A model generated the notes under the pieces. It saw only the letters and a program-made list of their open reading frames with translations, did no database searches and was not told where the DNA came from. 64,000 nucleotides of DNA from Pseudomonas sp. (lineage in GTDB: Bacteria; Pseudomonadota; Gammaproteobacteria; Pseudomonadales; Pseudomonadaceae). How positions within the stretch are numbered: the stretch's first letter is position 1; every line of letters begins with the position of its first letter. The translations under genes were made by a program, and so were the position numbers. Location of the stretch: assembly GCA_030699825.1 (NCBI GenBank), contig JAUYKV010000034.1:62001-126000 (forward strand). The letters run 5' to 3'. Below are positions 34,611 to 43,785 of the stretch, in pieces.

Positions 34611-34652
34611 CGCCGCTTTTCTGCCTTCGTCACTATCGAGCTAAGCCTGCCC

Positions 34653-35681
34653 ATGTATACCCTGGCCCGCCAGCTACTGTTCAAACTCTCCCCGGAAACC
34701 TCCCACGAGCTGACCATCGACCTGGTCGGGGCTGGTGGACGTCTGGGGCTCAATGGCCTGTTATGCAAGGCGCCGGCGAGTTTGCCAGTCACGGTGATGG
34801 GGCTGGAGTTCGCCAATCCGGTCGGTCTGGCCGCCGGTCTGGACAAGAATGGCGATGCCATCGACGGCTTCGCCCAGCTCGGTTTCGGTTTCGTCGAGAT
34901 TGGCACCGTGACTCCGCGTCCGCAGCCGGGCAATCCCAAGCCGCGGCTGTTCCGCCTGCCGGAGGCCGAGGCGATCATCAATCGCATGGGCTTTAACAAC
35001 CTCGGCGTCGACCATCTGCTGGGCAGGGTGCAGGCGGCCAAGTACAAAGGCGTGCTGGGCATCAATATCGGCAAGAACTTCGATACCCCGGTCGAGCGCG
35101 CGGTAGACGATTACCTGCTGTGCCTGGACAAGGTTTATGCCCACGCCAGTTATGTGACGGTCAACGTCAGCTCACCGAATACCCCGGGCCTGCGCAGCCT
35201 GCAGTTCGGCGACTCGCTCAAGCAGTTGCTCGAAGCCTTGCGCCTGCGTCAGGAAGACCTGACCCGCCAGCATGGCAAGCGCGTGCCGCTGGCGATCAAG
35301 ATCGCCCCGGACATGAGCGACGAAGAAACCATCGAAGTAGCCAAAGCGCTGGTCGAGGCCGGTATGGATGCGGTGATTGCCAGCAATACCACCCTGAGCC
35401 GTGAAGGCGTTCAGGGCCTGGAGTTTGGCGATGAGGCCGGCGGCTTGTCCGGCGCGCCGGTGCGCGACAAGAGCACCCATATCGTCGAGGTGCTGGCTGC
35501 GGAGCTGGCAGGTCGTTTGCCGATCATTGCCGTAGGCGGCATTACCGAAGGCAAGCATGCAGGCGAGAAAATCGCCGCCGGGGCAAGTCTGGTACAAATT
35601 TATTCCGGATTCATTTACAAGGGCCCGGCGTTGATCCGCGAAGCGGTGGATGCGATTGCCGGTTTGCCGCGCAAGGGTTGA
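34653..35681 (+). CDS. pyrD: Dihydroorotate dehydrogenase (quinone), class 2
   Basis: 342 residues; membrane-associated flavoprotein that oxidises dihydroorotate to orotate in pyrimidine synthesis and passes electrons to ubiquinone. The N-terminal amphipathic segment [21 protein letters not shown] is the quinone-site helix of class 2 enzymes (given in two parts: [20 protein letters not shown]). [37 protein letters not shown] in two halves, [12 protein letters not shown] and [13 protein letters not shown] are conserved. Downstream is rmf on the other strand, the known Pseudomonas order pyrD-rmf-rlmL. Confidence 0.96.
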   Translation: MYTLARQLLFKLSPETSHELTIDLVGAGGRLGLNGLLCKAPASLPVTVMGLEFANPVGLAAGLDKNGDAIDGFAQLGFGFVEIGTVTPRPQPGNPKPRLFRLPEAEAIINRMGFNNLGVDHLLGRVQAAKYKGVLGINIGKNFDTPVERAVDDYLLCLDKVYAHASYVTVNVSSPNTPGLRSLQFGDSLKQLLEALRLRQEDLTRQHGKRVPLAIKIAPDMSDEETIEVAKALVEAGMDAVIASNTTLSREGVQGLEFGDEAGGLSGAPVRDKSTHIVEVLAAELAGRLPIIAVGGITEGKHAGEKIAAGASLVQIYSGFIYKGPALIREAVDAIAGLPRKG

Positions 35682-35737
35682 GCGACGCGAGGTGTGGCGG
35701 GCAACGGATTGCAGGAGCAGCCGGGCGGCGTTGCGCT

Positions 35738-35793
35738 GTAGCCGCGAAGCTTTTGCTGTGCGGCGAAGAGTTCGCGGCTAAAGCCGCTCCTAC
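35738..35793. repeat. REP-type hairpin after pyrD
   Basis: GTAGCCGCGAA ... TTCGCGGCTA, then AAGCCGCTCCTAC: inverted repeat of the TAGGAGCGGCTTTAGCCGCGAA family, between the converging pyrD and rmf. Confidence 0.7.
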
Positions 35794-35814
35794 GCCGAGG
35801 TTTGGTATGACAGG

Positions 35815-35842
35815 CAATAAAAAGGGCTCCCTGAAGGAGCCC
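35815..35842 (-). terminator. Terminator of rmf
   Basis: On the minus strand GGGGCTCC-TTCA-GGGAGCCC followed by TTTTTATT; 65 bases beyond the rmf stop. Confidence 0.85.
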
Positions 35843-35906
35843 CTGGGCTCTCGCCCGCCGCCCGGATGGGGCGTGCATGATGAAGTCGGTGGGTTCCTTG
35901 AGTCAG

Positions 35907-36122
35907 TTAGCCGACAGCGTTGAGTTCGTTGAGTCGATGGATACCGGCGGTGCCGGTCAGTCCGTCCCAGTTATCGCCGCGACCTTCGCGCCAGCCGTTT
36001 AACCAGGCTTGACGAACGGAAGGAAGGGTAAAAGGACACATTTCGCGGGATTTACCATGGACGCCGTATTGGTAGCCGCGCAAAAAAGCTCTTTCTAACG
36101 GATCACGCTTAAGTCTTCTCAT
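35907..36122 (-). CDS. rmf: Ribosome modulation factor
   Basis: 71 residues. RMF binds 70S ribosomes in stationary phase and pairs them into inactive 100S dimers. Family pattern is complete: MRRLKRDPLERAFLRGYQYG, then SREMCPFTLPSVRQAWLNGW and REGRGDNWDG. ATG chosen at the family N-terminus. The 439-base gap upstream (36123-36561) probably holds its promoter. Confidence 0.96.
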   Translation of the reverse strand: MRRLKRDPLERAFLRGYQYGVHGKSREMCPFTLPSVRQAWLNGWREGRGDNWDGLTGTAGIHRLNELNAVG

Positions 36123-36561
36123 AGGGTGTTGCCCTCAATGTTGACTGTTATGTCCCTTAGACCTCGGCGACCTCGTCGCGAGGTCAGGCAGAAAGATCTG
36201 CCAGGGGAGAAAGCCGCTGCCGGCGTGGCGGTTCTGCCCCGTGCCCTCGTCGTTGCAACGAAGGCCTGGGTAGATTTCTATCGAATGCTTGGGTGCCTGG
36301 GAATGATCGTTTTGTCATAAGGAAGTAACACTTTTGCTGTTCAAGCCATAAGGCGACATCCAAGAGGTTCTATTTCTTGGGACTACCACCCATGGCGCGG
36401 GCGTTTTCAGCGTGCGTACTGGTGTTTCGCCACTGTGAATTAATCGCGCTGGCATGTTCTGTTTATTCCGATGAAGGGTCGCCTTGCGACGTTTTGTCAC
36501 TTATTTTGGCCGTGTTGACTCGCTCACCTGCCGTTTACTGCCTTAGGCACTGGATATTCCC
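36123..36561. other. Non-coding gap between rmf and rlmL
   Basis: No supported gene. Near rmf there is a small stem GACCTCG-TCG-CGAGGTC at 36169-36185. The reading frames here (for example 36126-36320) lack a ribosome binding site and resemble no family. The AT content rises toward 36420-36520. Divergent promoters of rmf and rlmL must lie here, but I cannot pin a clear -35/-10 pair. Confidence 0.6.
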
Positions 36562-38835
36562 ATGTCGGATCGTTACGAACTCTTTCTCACTTGCCCCAAG
36601 GGCCTGGAAGGCTTGCTGCTTGAAGAAGCCGGCAACCTGGGGCTCGAGGAGGCGCGCGAGCATACGTCCGCCATCCGGGGCGTCGCCGATATGGAGACGG
36701 CTTATCGCCTGTGCCTGTGGTCGCGCCTGGCCAACCGGGTATTGCTGGTGCTCAAGCGCTTCCCGATCCAGGACGCCGAAAGCCTCTACGAAGGCGTGCT
36801 GGAGGTCGACTGGTTCGAGCACCTGGAACCCGACGGCAGCCTGGCCGTGGAGTTCAGCGGTAATGGTTCGGGGATCGACAACACCCACTTCGGGGCGTTG
36901 AAGGTCAAGGACGCGATCGTCGACAAACTGCGGCAGAAGGATGGCACGCGGCCGTCGATCGACAAGCTCAATCCGGACATGCGCGTGCACTTGCGCCTGG
37001 ATCGCGGCGAGGCAATTCTCTCTCTCGATCTGTCCGGGCATAGCCTGCACCAGCGCGGTTACCGCTTGCAGCAGGGCGCCGCGCCGCTCAAGGAGAACCT
37101 GGCCGCCGCGGTGCTGCTGCGTGCCGGCTGGCCGCGTATTGCCGCCGAGGGTGGCGCCCTGGCCGACCCCATGTGCGGGGTCGGCACCTTCCTGGTGGAG
37201 GCGGCCATGATCGCCGCCGACATCGCGCCGAACCTCAACCGCGAGCAGTGGGGCTTCAGCCACTGGCTGGGTCATGTACCGGCCTTGTGGAAGAAGCTGC
37301 ACGCCGAAGCCGAGCAGCGGGCTATCGCAGGGCTGGCCAAGCCGCCGTTATGGATTCGTGGTTACGAGGCCGATCCGCGTCTGATTCAGCCGGCGCGCAA
37401 CAATATCGAGCGGGCCGGGCTAAGCCACTGGATCAAGGTCTATCAGGGCGAGTTGGCGACCTTCGAGCCGCGCCCGGACCAGAACCAGAAAGGTCTGGTG
37501 ATCTGCAATCCACCCTATGGCGAGCGTCTGGGCGATGAGGCCAGCCTGCTGTACCTCTACCAGAACCTCGGCGAACGCCTGCGCCAGGCCTGCATGGGCT
37601 GGGAGGCGGCAGTGTTCACCGGCGCGCCGGACCTGGGTAAGCGCATGGGCATTCGCAGCCACAAGCAGTACGCATTCTGGAACGGCGCGCTGCCGTGCAA
37701 GTTACTGTTGATCAAGGTGCAGCCGGAACAGTTCGTCACCGGCGAACGACGTACCCCGGAGCAGCGTGAACGCGAGCGCGAGCAGGCCGAAGCCGACAAG
37801 GCGCCGCTGGAGCCGCAAGAGCGTCAGTACAACAAGAACGGCAATCCGCTCAAGCCTGTACCTGCCCCCGCCCCTGTGGTCGAGCAGGCGCGCCTGAGCG
37901 AAGGCGGACAGATGTTCGCCAATCGTCTGCAAAAGAACCTTAAACAGTTGGGCAAGTGGGTGCGCCGCGAAGACGTGCAGTGCTACCGTTTGTATGACGC
38001 GGACATGCCGGAATACTCCATGGCGGTGGATTTGTATGGTGATTGGGTGCATGTGCAGGAATATGCCGCACCCAAGTCAATTGATCCTGAGAAAGCCAAA
38101 GCTCGTATGTTTGACGCCATCGCAGCGCTTCCGCAAACGCTGGGCGTCGACAAGAGCAAAGTGGTGATCAAGCGCCGTGAGCGCCAGAGCGGTACCAAGC
38201 AGTACCAGCGCCAGGCTACTCAGGGCCAGTTTCTGGAAGTCAGCGAGGGTGGCGTAAAGCTGCTGGTTAACCTTACCGACTACCTCGACACCGGGCTGTT
38301 CCTCGATCACCGCCCGTTGCGCCTGCGCATCCAGCGTGAGGCCGCCGGCAAGCGCTTCCTCAACCTGTATTGCTACACCGCCACGGCGAGCGTGCATGCG
38401 GCCAAGGGCGGCGCGCGCAGCACCACCAGCGTCGATCTGTCGAAGACCTACCTGGACTGGGCGCGGCGCAACCTGTCGCTCAATGGCTTCTCGGACAAGA
38501 ACAAGCTCGAGCAGGCCGATGTGATGGGCTGGCTGGAAGAGGATCGCGGCGAATACGATCTGATCTTCATCGACCCACCGACCTTCTCCAACTCCAAGCG
38601 CATGGAGGGCGTATTCGACATCCAGCGCGACCACGTGCAGTTGCTCGACCTGGCCATGGCGCGCCTGGCGCCGGGCGGCGTGTTGTATTTCTCCAATAAC
38701 TTCCGCAAGTTCGAGCTTGATGAGGGGCTGGCGGCACGTTACGGCTTGGAGGAAATCAGCGCTACGACTTTGGATCCTGACTTTGCCCGCAACCCGAAAA
38801 TTCACCGTGCCTGGCGTCTGACCGCGCAAGGCTGA
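36562..38835 (+). CDS. rlmL: Bifunctional 23S rRNA methyltransferase RlmKL
   Basis: 757 residues: THUMP RNA-binding domain about 45-155, RlmL-type m2G2445 methyltransferase about 165-385 (ADPMCGVGTFLVEAAMIAAD as SAM loop, VICNPPYGERL catalytic NPPY), a charged linker near 395-440, then the RlmK m7G2069 half (LNLYCYTATASVHAA, FIDPPTFSNS). Both active sites look complete. Modifies 23S rRNA near the peptidyl transferase region during assembly. Its TGA stop is followed directly by a GGGCTGGTGAAAAAG repeat end. Confidence 0.96.
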   Translation: MSDRYELFLTCPKGLEGLLLEEAGNLGLEEAREHTSAIRGVADMETAYRLCLWSRLANRVLLVLKRFPIQDAESLYEGVLEVDWFEHLEPDGSLAVEFSGNGSGIDNTHFGALKVKDAIVDKLRQKDGTRPSIDKLNPDMRVHLRLDRGEAILSLDLSGHSLHQRGYRLQQGAAPLKENLAAAVLLRAGWPRIAAEGGALADPMCGVGTFLVEAAMIAADIAPNLNREQWGFSHWLGHVPALWKKLHAEAEQRAIAGLAKPPLWIRGYEADPRLIQPARNNIERAGLSHWIKVYQGELATFEPRPDQNQKGLVICNPPYGERLGDEASLLYLYQNLGERLRQACMGWEAAVFTGAPDLGKRMGIRSHKQYAFWNGALPCKLLLIKVQPEQFVTGERRTPEQREREREQAEADKAPLEPQERQYNKNGNPLKPVPAPAPVVEQARLSEGGQMFANRLQKNLKQLGKWVRREDVQCYRLYDADMPEYSMAVDLYGDWVHVQEYAAPKSIDPEKAKARMFDAIAALPQTLGVDKSKVVIKRRERQSGTKQYQRQATQGQFLEVSEGGVKLLVNLTDYLDTGLFLDHRPLRLRIQREAAGKRFLNLYCYTATASVHAAKGGARSTTSVDLSKTYLDWARRNLSLNGFSDKNKLEQADVMGWLEEDRGEYDLIFIDPPTFSNSKRMEGVFDIQRDHVQLLDLAMARLAPGGVLYFSNNFRKFELDEGLAARYGLEEISATTLDPDFARNPKIHRAWRLTAQG

Positions 38836-39140
38836 GGGCTGGTGAAAAAGCGCTCGCCTGTTGCGGGCGTTTCCAAAGGCCCTGCGCTCCGAGCCATTAC
38901 CTCGAGCAGTCCACGATCCGTGGGGTGGGCAGTGCACCGATGGATCGTCGGTGCAACACAAAAGCTGGCGGGCTGTCGCTTCGCTCCGCACGGATCGCCG
39001 CCCGGACCGCCCTACCCGCAGGCAGTGCACCAGGGTTATTAGTGCGGTACAGAAGCTGGCGGGTTGTCGCTGCGCTCCGGACGGACGGCGCCCCGGCCGC
39101 CCTACCTCCGAACGGAATGCCGCCCGGACGGCTCTAAGCC
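38836..39140. repeat. Partial GAGCyTGTGAAAAA end plus 85-base repeat, two copies
   Basis: Begins GGGCTGGTGAAAAAGCGCTC against the rlmL stop. From about 38925 there are two direct copies of an 85-base unit (GGGCAGTGCACC ... AAAAGCTGGCGGGCTGTCGC ... CCGCCCTACCCGCAG; second copy with AGAAGCTGGCGGGTTGTCGC). It fills the 337-base gap before the UPF0270 gene, with no gene in it. Confidence 0.65.
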
Positions 39141-39172
39141 CTGGGTTCCAAGCCAGAAAGGCCTAACGCCTG

Positions 39173-39412
39173 TCACTCGCCGAGCGCTTGCAGCCACTCC
39201 TTGGGTACGTCGCGTTTCAGGGCCAGTTGGCATTGCTGGCTTTGCGGGTCGAAGACGATGACCGCTTCGCCCTTGTCGAGGGCGCGGCGCACCCGTTGCA
39301 CGCGGGTCTGCAGTGGGGTGTCGTCGCCATTGTCGGTGCCCTCGCGGGTGACGAAGTCCTCGATCAGGCAGGTGAGGGTGTCGGCTTCGAGCAGGGACGC
39401 GGGGATCAGCAC
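39173..39412 (-). CDS. UPF0270 (YheU) family protein
   Basis: 79 residues. MLIPASLLEADTLTCLIEDF then VTREGTDNGDD and KGEAVIVFDPQSQQCQL are the UPF0270 signatures; slightly longer than the usual 70-77. Cytoplasmic, function unknown. Lies 148 bases downstream of the hybrid kinase gene on the same strand, an arrangement kept in P. aeruginosa. Confidence 0.88.
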   Translation of the reverse strand: MLIPASLLEADTLTCLIEDFVTREGTDNGDDTPLQTRVQRVRRALDKGEAVIVFDPQSQQCQLALKRDVPKEWLQALGE

Positions 39413-39560
39413 GGTTTGTTTCTCCAGAACGCAGCGGCGATGCTAACGCGCCGTGGGCGCGCTGGCCATGGCTGTATACGTGAAACCTGGGAGCGGGAAG
39501 CGGGAAGCGGGAACGGGAATGAGGAGTGAGAGCATCCCCCATCCCCCATCCCCCATCCCC

Positions 39561-42320
39561 TCACGCCAGGGGCGTATCCACGTCCTGCCCGAGCAGATAA
39601 CGTTCCAGGGTGGCGTAGAACTGGGCGCTGTCCAGTGGCTTGCCGAGAAAGTCGTCCATGCCGACGTCGAGGCCATGCTGGCGGTGTTCGTCGAGGATGT
39701 GCGCGGTCAGGGCGACGATGGGCACCGACGCGAGCTTCTGTTGCCGCTCCATCTGGCGAATTTTCTCGGTTGCTTCGAAACCGTCCATGACCGGCATTTC
39801 ACAGTCCATCAGGATCAGTTGTATCGCCGCCGGGTCGCGCTGGTATTCGTTGAGAGCGGCCAGCCCATTGGTCACCAGGCGCACGCTATAGCCGCGTTTC
39901 TTCAGGAAACCTTGCACCACCAACTGGTTAACCGGGTTGTCTTCGGCGACCAGGATGCACGGGGCTGCCTGCTGGTTGGGGCGTGCTGCGCGCGGCAGGT
40001 TGCGCACTTCGGCGCGGTGTTCTTCAAAGAGTTCGACCAGGGTGGCACGCAGGGCGCTGACCGTTAGCGGTTGCGCCAGGCTGAGCAGGCGCAGGCTGGA
40101 GCTGGATGGCAGTTGCTGGCATTGCTGCGGTGGGCAGAGCAGCAATAGGCGTTGGCCGGGTTGCAGGTACGGGTGCAGTGAATCCAGCCAGTGGCTGGCA
40201 CTGCCGGGCCAGGGCGACATCAGTACCAGCAGCGGCGCGACGGCGACGTCTGCCAGGTAATTATGCAGGTTGTCCGGGTTTTGGCAGTGCTCGGTGCGCA
40301 TGCCCCAGCGTCCGAGCAGGCGGCTCAGGGCATCCAGGCCGAGGCCGTCGAGCGAGCAGAGCAGGGCGCTGCGGCCCTTGAGCAGCAGACCCAGGGCATC
40401 GGCTTCGCGTACTTCGTCGTCGAGGGGGATGTCGAAGGCGAAGCGCGTGCCTTGGTCTGGCGTGCTCTGAACCTCGATGCGTCCGTGCATCATTTCCACC
40501 AGTTCCTTGCTGATGGCCAGGCCGAGGCCGCTGCCGCCATAGCGTCGGGTGGTGCTGGAGTCGCCCTGGGAGAAGGACTCGAAGAGCCGGGCCTGATTCT
40601 GCGGGTTGATGCCGACGCCGCTGTCGCTTACCGAGAACACCAGATGGGCCTGGCCGAGTGAGTCGCTACGGCAACAGATATTCACCCCGACATGGCCTGT
40701 GTCGGTGAATTTCAGGGCATTGCTCAGCAGGTTCATCAGTACCTGCTTGAGTCGGGTTGGGTCGCCGCGCATACGTTGCGGTACGCCCGCTTCGAGGCTG
40801 ATGTAGAGGCGCAGTTGCTTGTCCAGTGCTTGCCCGGTGAACAGGCTGAGGGTGTCGGAGGTCAGTTGTTCGAGGTCGAAGTCGATATGTTCCAGGCTGA
40901 GCTTGCCGGATTCGATCCGCGCGTAGTCGAGGATGTCGTTGATCACCGCCATCAAGGAGCTGCCGGAGCTGGAGATGGTGTCGACATAGAAGCGTTGACT
41001 GCGATCCAGCGAGGTTTCCCGCAGCAGTTGCAACATGCCCAGCACGCCATTGAGCGGGGTGCGGATCTCGTGACTCATCATGGCCAGGAAGCGGCTCTTG
41101 GCCTGGTTTTCGATTTCCGCCTGTTCGGCGGCGCGGCGTGACTGGAAGCCTTCTTCCTTGAGGGTGTTGATGCGATCGGCCAGGCCGATGGACAGGGCGA
41201 TCAGTTCAATGGTCACGCCTACTTTGACCACCGCGGCGCCGTACAGGCCGAACAGTTCGACCCCCAGCGAACCCGAGGTGGCGATGATGAACGAGGCCAG
41301 CAGAATGCCCCAGGCGAGGATGTAGTAGGAGCCGTAACGCAAGCCCTGGCGCCAGACATAGGCGCCGCTGAGCAACAGCACCAGGGAGACCGCCAATACG
41401 GTCAGGCTGGCCAGGATGTTCCAGGCCTGCAGGCCGATCAGCGGCAGTGACAGCAGGCAGCCGAGCGTGGCCAGCATGAACAGGCGCAGGCCCAGGTCGA
41501 GGCGCGGAAAGTACTGCCGGGTATGCAGGAAATGACGGCTGAACTGGCTGGCGCTCAGGCAGTGGAGGAACATCAGGGCGTAGATGCCGATCGACTGCAA
41601 GCCGATGTAGTGCGGCAACAACTTGAACAGCAGGCCGTCGAAGCTGGCGCTGAACAGGCCGATATTCAGGCTGTAGACCAGGTACCAGAAATAGGCCGGT
41701 TCGCGTAGCGAGATAAACAGGAACAGGTTGTAGCAGAACATCGCGAACAGCACGCCGTAGAAGGCGCCATTGATGCCCATGAGGTTTTCCTGGGCGGCCG
41801 CGCTGGCGTTGTGGGTGCTGAAGAACAACGGCACGAATACCGTGCTGCTGGTGTCTACCCGTACCAGCAGGCTGTTGTCGCCCGGGGGCAGGGTTACTGG
41901 AAACCAGAAATTGCGCACCTGCACCGGGCGCTGGGTGAACGCGTAGCGGTCGCCACTCTCCTGCACGAGCCAGTTACCGTCGCTGCCGCTCAGGTAGATC
42001 TGGATATGATCGAGCAGCGGGTAATTGACTTCCAGATAGCCGGCCAGGTCCTGCGCCAGGCTGTTGTGCAGGCGCACCTTGAACCACCAGACCGAACGGT
42101 TCTTGCCGAGGTTGGCGTGCTCGCCGTGGACCATTTCGAAGCGCTCGTCGCCCAGGGCGCTGACCTGTTCGAGGGTCAGGCTGCCATCCGGGTCTTGCAG
42201 ATAACCCATGGCGGCGCCGAGCGACAGGCGCAGTTCTTGTTTATCCAGCTCGGCGGGTAATAAAGCCCAGGCCGGGCCACACAGCCAGAGCAACAGCACC
42301 GCCAGGCACATCCGCGGCAT
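39561..42320 (-). CDS. Hybrid sensor histidine kinase, 7TM-DISM type
   Basis: 919 residues: signal peptide ([14 protein letters not shown]), periplasmic 7TMR-DISMED2 carbohydrate-binding-like domain about 35-170, seven-helix DISM membrane domain about 180-385, HisKA with [14 protein letters not shown] (His at about 416), HATPase with [12 protein letters not shown] and [13 protein letters not shown], then a C-terminal receiver with acceptor Asp at about 839 ([11 protein letters not shown]). No cognate regulator gene is adjacent. It ends the gene block carrying NAGGN synthesis, with 90 bases to the M42 peptidase, so an osmotic or envelope signal is plausible but not shown. Confidence 0.92.
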   Translation of the reverse strand: MPRMCLAVLLLWLCGPAWALLPAELDKQELRLSLGAAMGYLQDPDGSLTLEQVSALGDERFEMVHGEHANLGKNRSVWWFKVRLHNSLAQDLAGYLEVNYPLLDHIQIYLSGSDGNWLVQESGDRYAFTQRPVQVRNFWFPVTLPPGDNSLLVRVDTSSTVFVPLFFSTHNASAAAQENLMGINGAFYGVLFAMFCYNLFLFISLREPAYFWYLVYSLNIGLFSASFDGLLFKLLPHYIGLQSIGIYALMFLHCLSASQFSRHFLHTRQYFPRLDLGLRLFMLATLGCLLSLPLIGLQAWNILASLTVLAVSLVLLLSGAYVWRQGLRYGSYYILAWGILLASFIIATSGSLGVELFGLYGAAVVKVGVTIELIALSIGLADRINTLKEEGFQSRRAAEQAEIENQAKSRFLAMMSHEIRTPLNGVLGMLQLLRETSLDRSQRFYVDTISSSGSSLMAVINDILDYARIESGKLSLEHIDFDLEQLTSDTLSLFTGQALDKQLRLYISLEAGVPQRMRGDPTRLKQVLMNLLSNALKFTDTGHVGVNICCRSDSLGQAHLVFSVSDSGVGINPQNQARLFESFSQGDSSTTRRYGGSGLGLAISKELVEMMHGRIEVQSTPDQGTRFAFDIPLDDEVREADALGLLLKGRSALLCSLDGLGLDALSRLLGRWGMRTEHCQNPDNLHNYLADVAVAPLLVLMSPWPGSASHWLDSLHPYLQPGQRLLLLCPPQQCQQLPSSSSLRLLSLAQPLTVSALRATLVELFEEHRAEVRNLPRAARPNQQAAPCILVAEDNPVNQLVVQGFLKKRGYSVRLVTNGLAALNEYQRDPAAIQLILMDCEMPVMDGFEATEKIRQMERQQKLASVPIVALTAHILDEHRQHGLDVGMDDFLGKPLDSAQFYATLERYLLGQDVDTPLA

Positions 42321-42410
42321 CCACGCCCCCCGTTATCGTTATTGGGGGCGCGTGAAACAGGCCACGCCGTCATCCCATGCCAGCCACTTTGCCCGGATGT
42401 GGGTTGGCCT

Positions 42411-43601
42411 TCAAGGGTCCTTGTCGCGCTGGCCGAGCAGGCTGTCGACGGTTGGCACACGGGTTTCGCTTTCCATCTGCGCATCGTGTTCCAGCTGATG
42501 GCTGAAACGCTCCAGCGAACCTTTGGCCGGTTGCGCGTCGCTGGCGAACACCGGCGGGCTCAGCAGGTAGGCGCCGAGCAGACGGGTCAAGGCCGCCAGG
42601 CTGTCGATATGGGTGCGCTCGTAACCGTGGGTGGCATCGCAGCCGAACGCCAGCAAGGCGGTGCGAATGTCATGGCCGGCGGTGATGGCCGACTGCGTGT
42701 CGCTGTGGTAGTAGCGAAACAGGTCGCGGCGCACCGGGATCTCGTTGTCGCTGGCCAGGCGCAGCAGGTGCCGCGACAGGTGATAGTCGTAGGGGCCACC
42801 GGAGTCCTGCATGGCCACGCTGACCGTGTGCTCGCTGGACTGTTGGCCGGGCGCGACCGGGGCGATGTCGATACCGACGAACTCGCTGACATCCCAGGGC
42901 AGCACGGCGGCGGCGCCGGAGCCGACTTCCTCGGTGATGGTGAACAGCGGATGGCAGTCGATTTCCGCTTCCAGGCCACTTTCCTTGATGGCCTTGAGCG
43001 CCGTGAGCAGGGCTGCGACGCCAGCCTTGTCATCCAGGTGGCGGGCGCTGATATGACCGCTGTCGGTGAACTCGGGCAGCGGGTCGAAGGCGACGAAATC
43101 GCCCACCGAGAGGCCCAGCGACTCGCAATCGGCGCGGGTGGTGGCGTAGGCGTCCAGGCGCAGTTCGACGTGATCCCAACTGATCGGCAGCTGATCGATC
43201 TCGGTATTGAAGGCATGTCCCGAGGCCATCAGCGGCAGTACGCTGCCGCGGATCACTCCGTGATCGGTGAATACGCTGACCCGGCTGCCTTCGGCGAAGC
43301 GGCTCGACCAACAGCCCACCGGGGCCAGGGCCAGGCGGCCGCTGTCCTTCAGCTCGCGGACAATCGCGCCGATGGTATCGAGGTGGGCCGACACCGCGCG
43401 GTCCGGGCTGCTTTGCTTGCCTTTCAAGGTGCCGCGAATGGTGCCGCGGCGGGTCATCTCGAAGGGGATGCCGATCTCTTCCAGGCGCTCGGCGACGTAA
43501 CGCACGATGGTGTCGCTAAAGCCGGTCGGGCTGGGGATGGCGAGCATCTCCAGCAGGACTTTTTGCAGGTAGTCGAGGTCGGGTTCGGGTAGTTTCTGCA
43601 T
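42411..43601 (-). CDS. NAGGN-system M42 family peptidase
   Basis: 396 residues, M42 glutamyl-aminopeptidase-like metallopeptidase of the osmoprotectant NAGGN group. Metal ligands appear in VSAHLDTIGAIVREL (His/Asp), RHLDDKAGVAALL (Asp), FTITEEVGSGAAA (Glu-Glu pair), VGIDIAPVAPGQ (Asp) and GCDATHGYERTH (His). Always found beside ngg and asnO; it may hydrolyse the dipeptide osmolyte or a precursor. The 184-base gap to ngg includes a GTAGCCCGGAT repeat, so it may have its own promoter. Confidence 0.92.
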   Translation of the reverse strand: MQKLPEPDLDYLQKVLLEMLAIPSPTGFSDTIVRYVAERLEEIGIPFEMTRRGTIRGTLKGKQSSPDRAVSAHLDTIGAIVRELKDSGRLALAPVGCWSSRFAEGSRVSVFTDHGVIRGSVLPLMASGHAFNTEIDQLPISWDHVELRLDAYATTRADCESLGLSVGDFVAFDPLPEFTDSGHISARHLDDKAGVAALLTALKAIKESGLEAEIDCHPLFTITEEVGSGAAAVLPWDVSEFVGIDIAPVAPGQQSSEHTVSVAMQDSGGPYDYHLSRHLLRLASDNEIPVRRDLFRYYHSDTQSAITAGHDIRTALLAFGCDATHGYERTHIDSLAALTRLLGAYLLSPPVFASDAQPAKGSLERFSHQLEHDAQMESETRVPTVDSLLGQRDKDP

Positions 43602-43707
43602 TAACGTCTCCTTGCGAAATTGGTCGGAGCGGCCTGTCGCATATACCTGATCTGCTATTTACTCCGCTCCCTGACTGCGCTGCGCTTGTTCGGGCTACAA
43701 CTCAACC

Positions 43708-43761
43708 GTAGCCCGGATAAGCCTCGGCGCAATCCGGGATGGCCGCGACCCGGATTGCGCC
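43708..43761. repeat. GTAGCCCGGAT-family repeat
   Basis: GTAGCCCGGATAAGCCTCGG then AATCCGGGATGGCCGCGACC and CGGATTGCGCC, as in 19610-19677. Lies between ngg (stop at 43786) and the M42 peptidase gene. Confidence 0.65.
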
Positions 43762-43785
43762 GCGTGGCGCGGTTCTGGCGATGGC

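Noticed and set aside
36126..36320. 64-residue frame between rmf and rlmL
   Set aside because: No ribosome binding site, no family resemblance, and it lies in a gap expected to hold two promoters.
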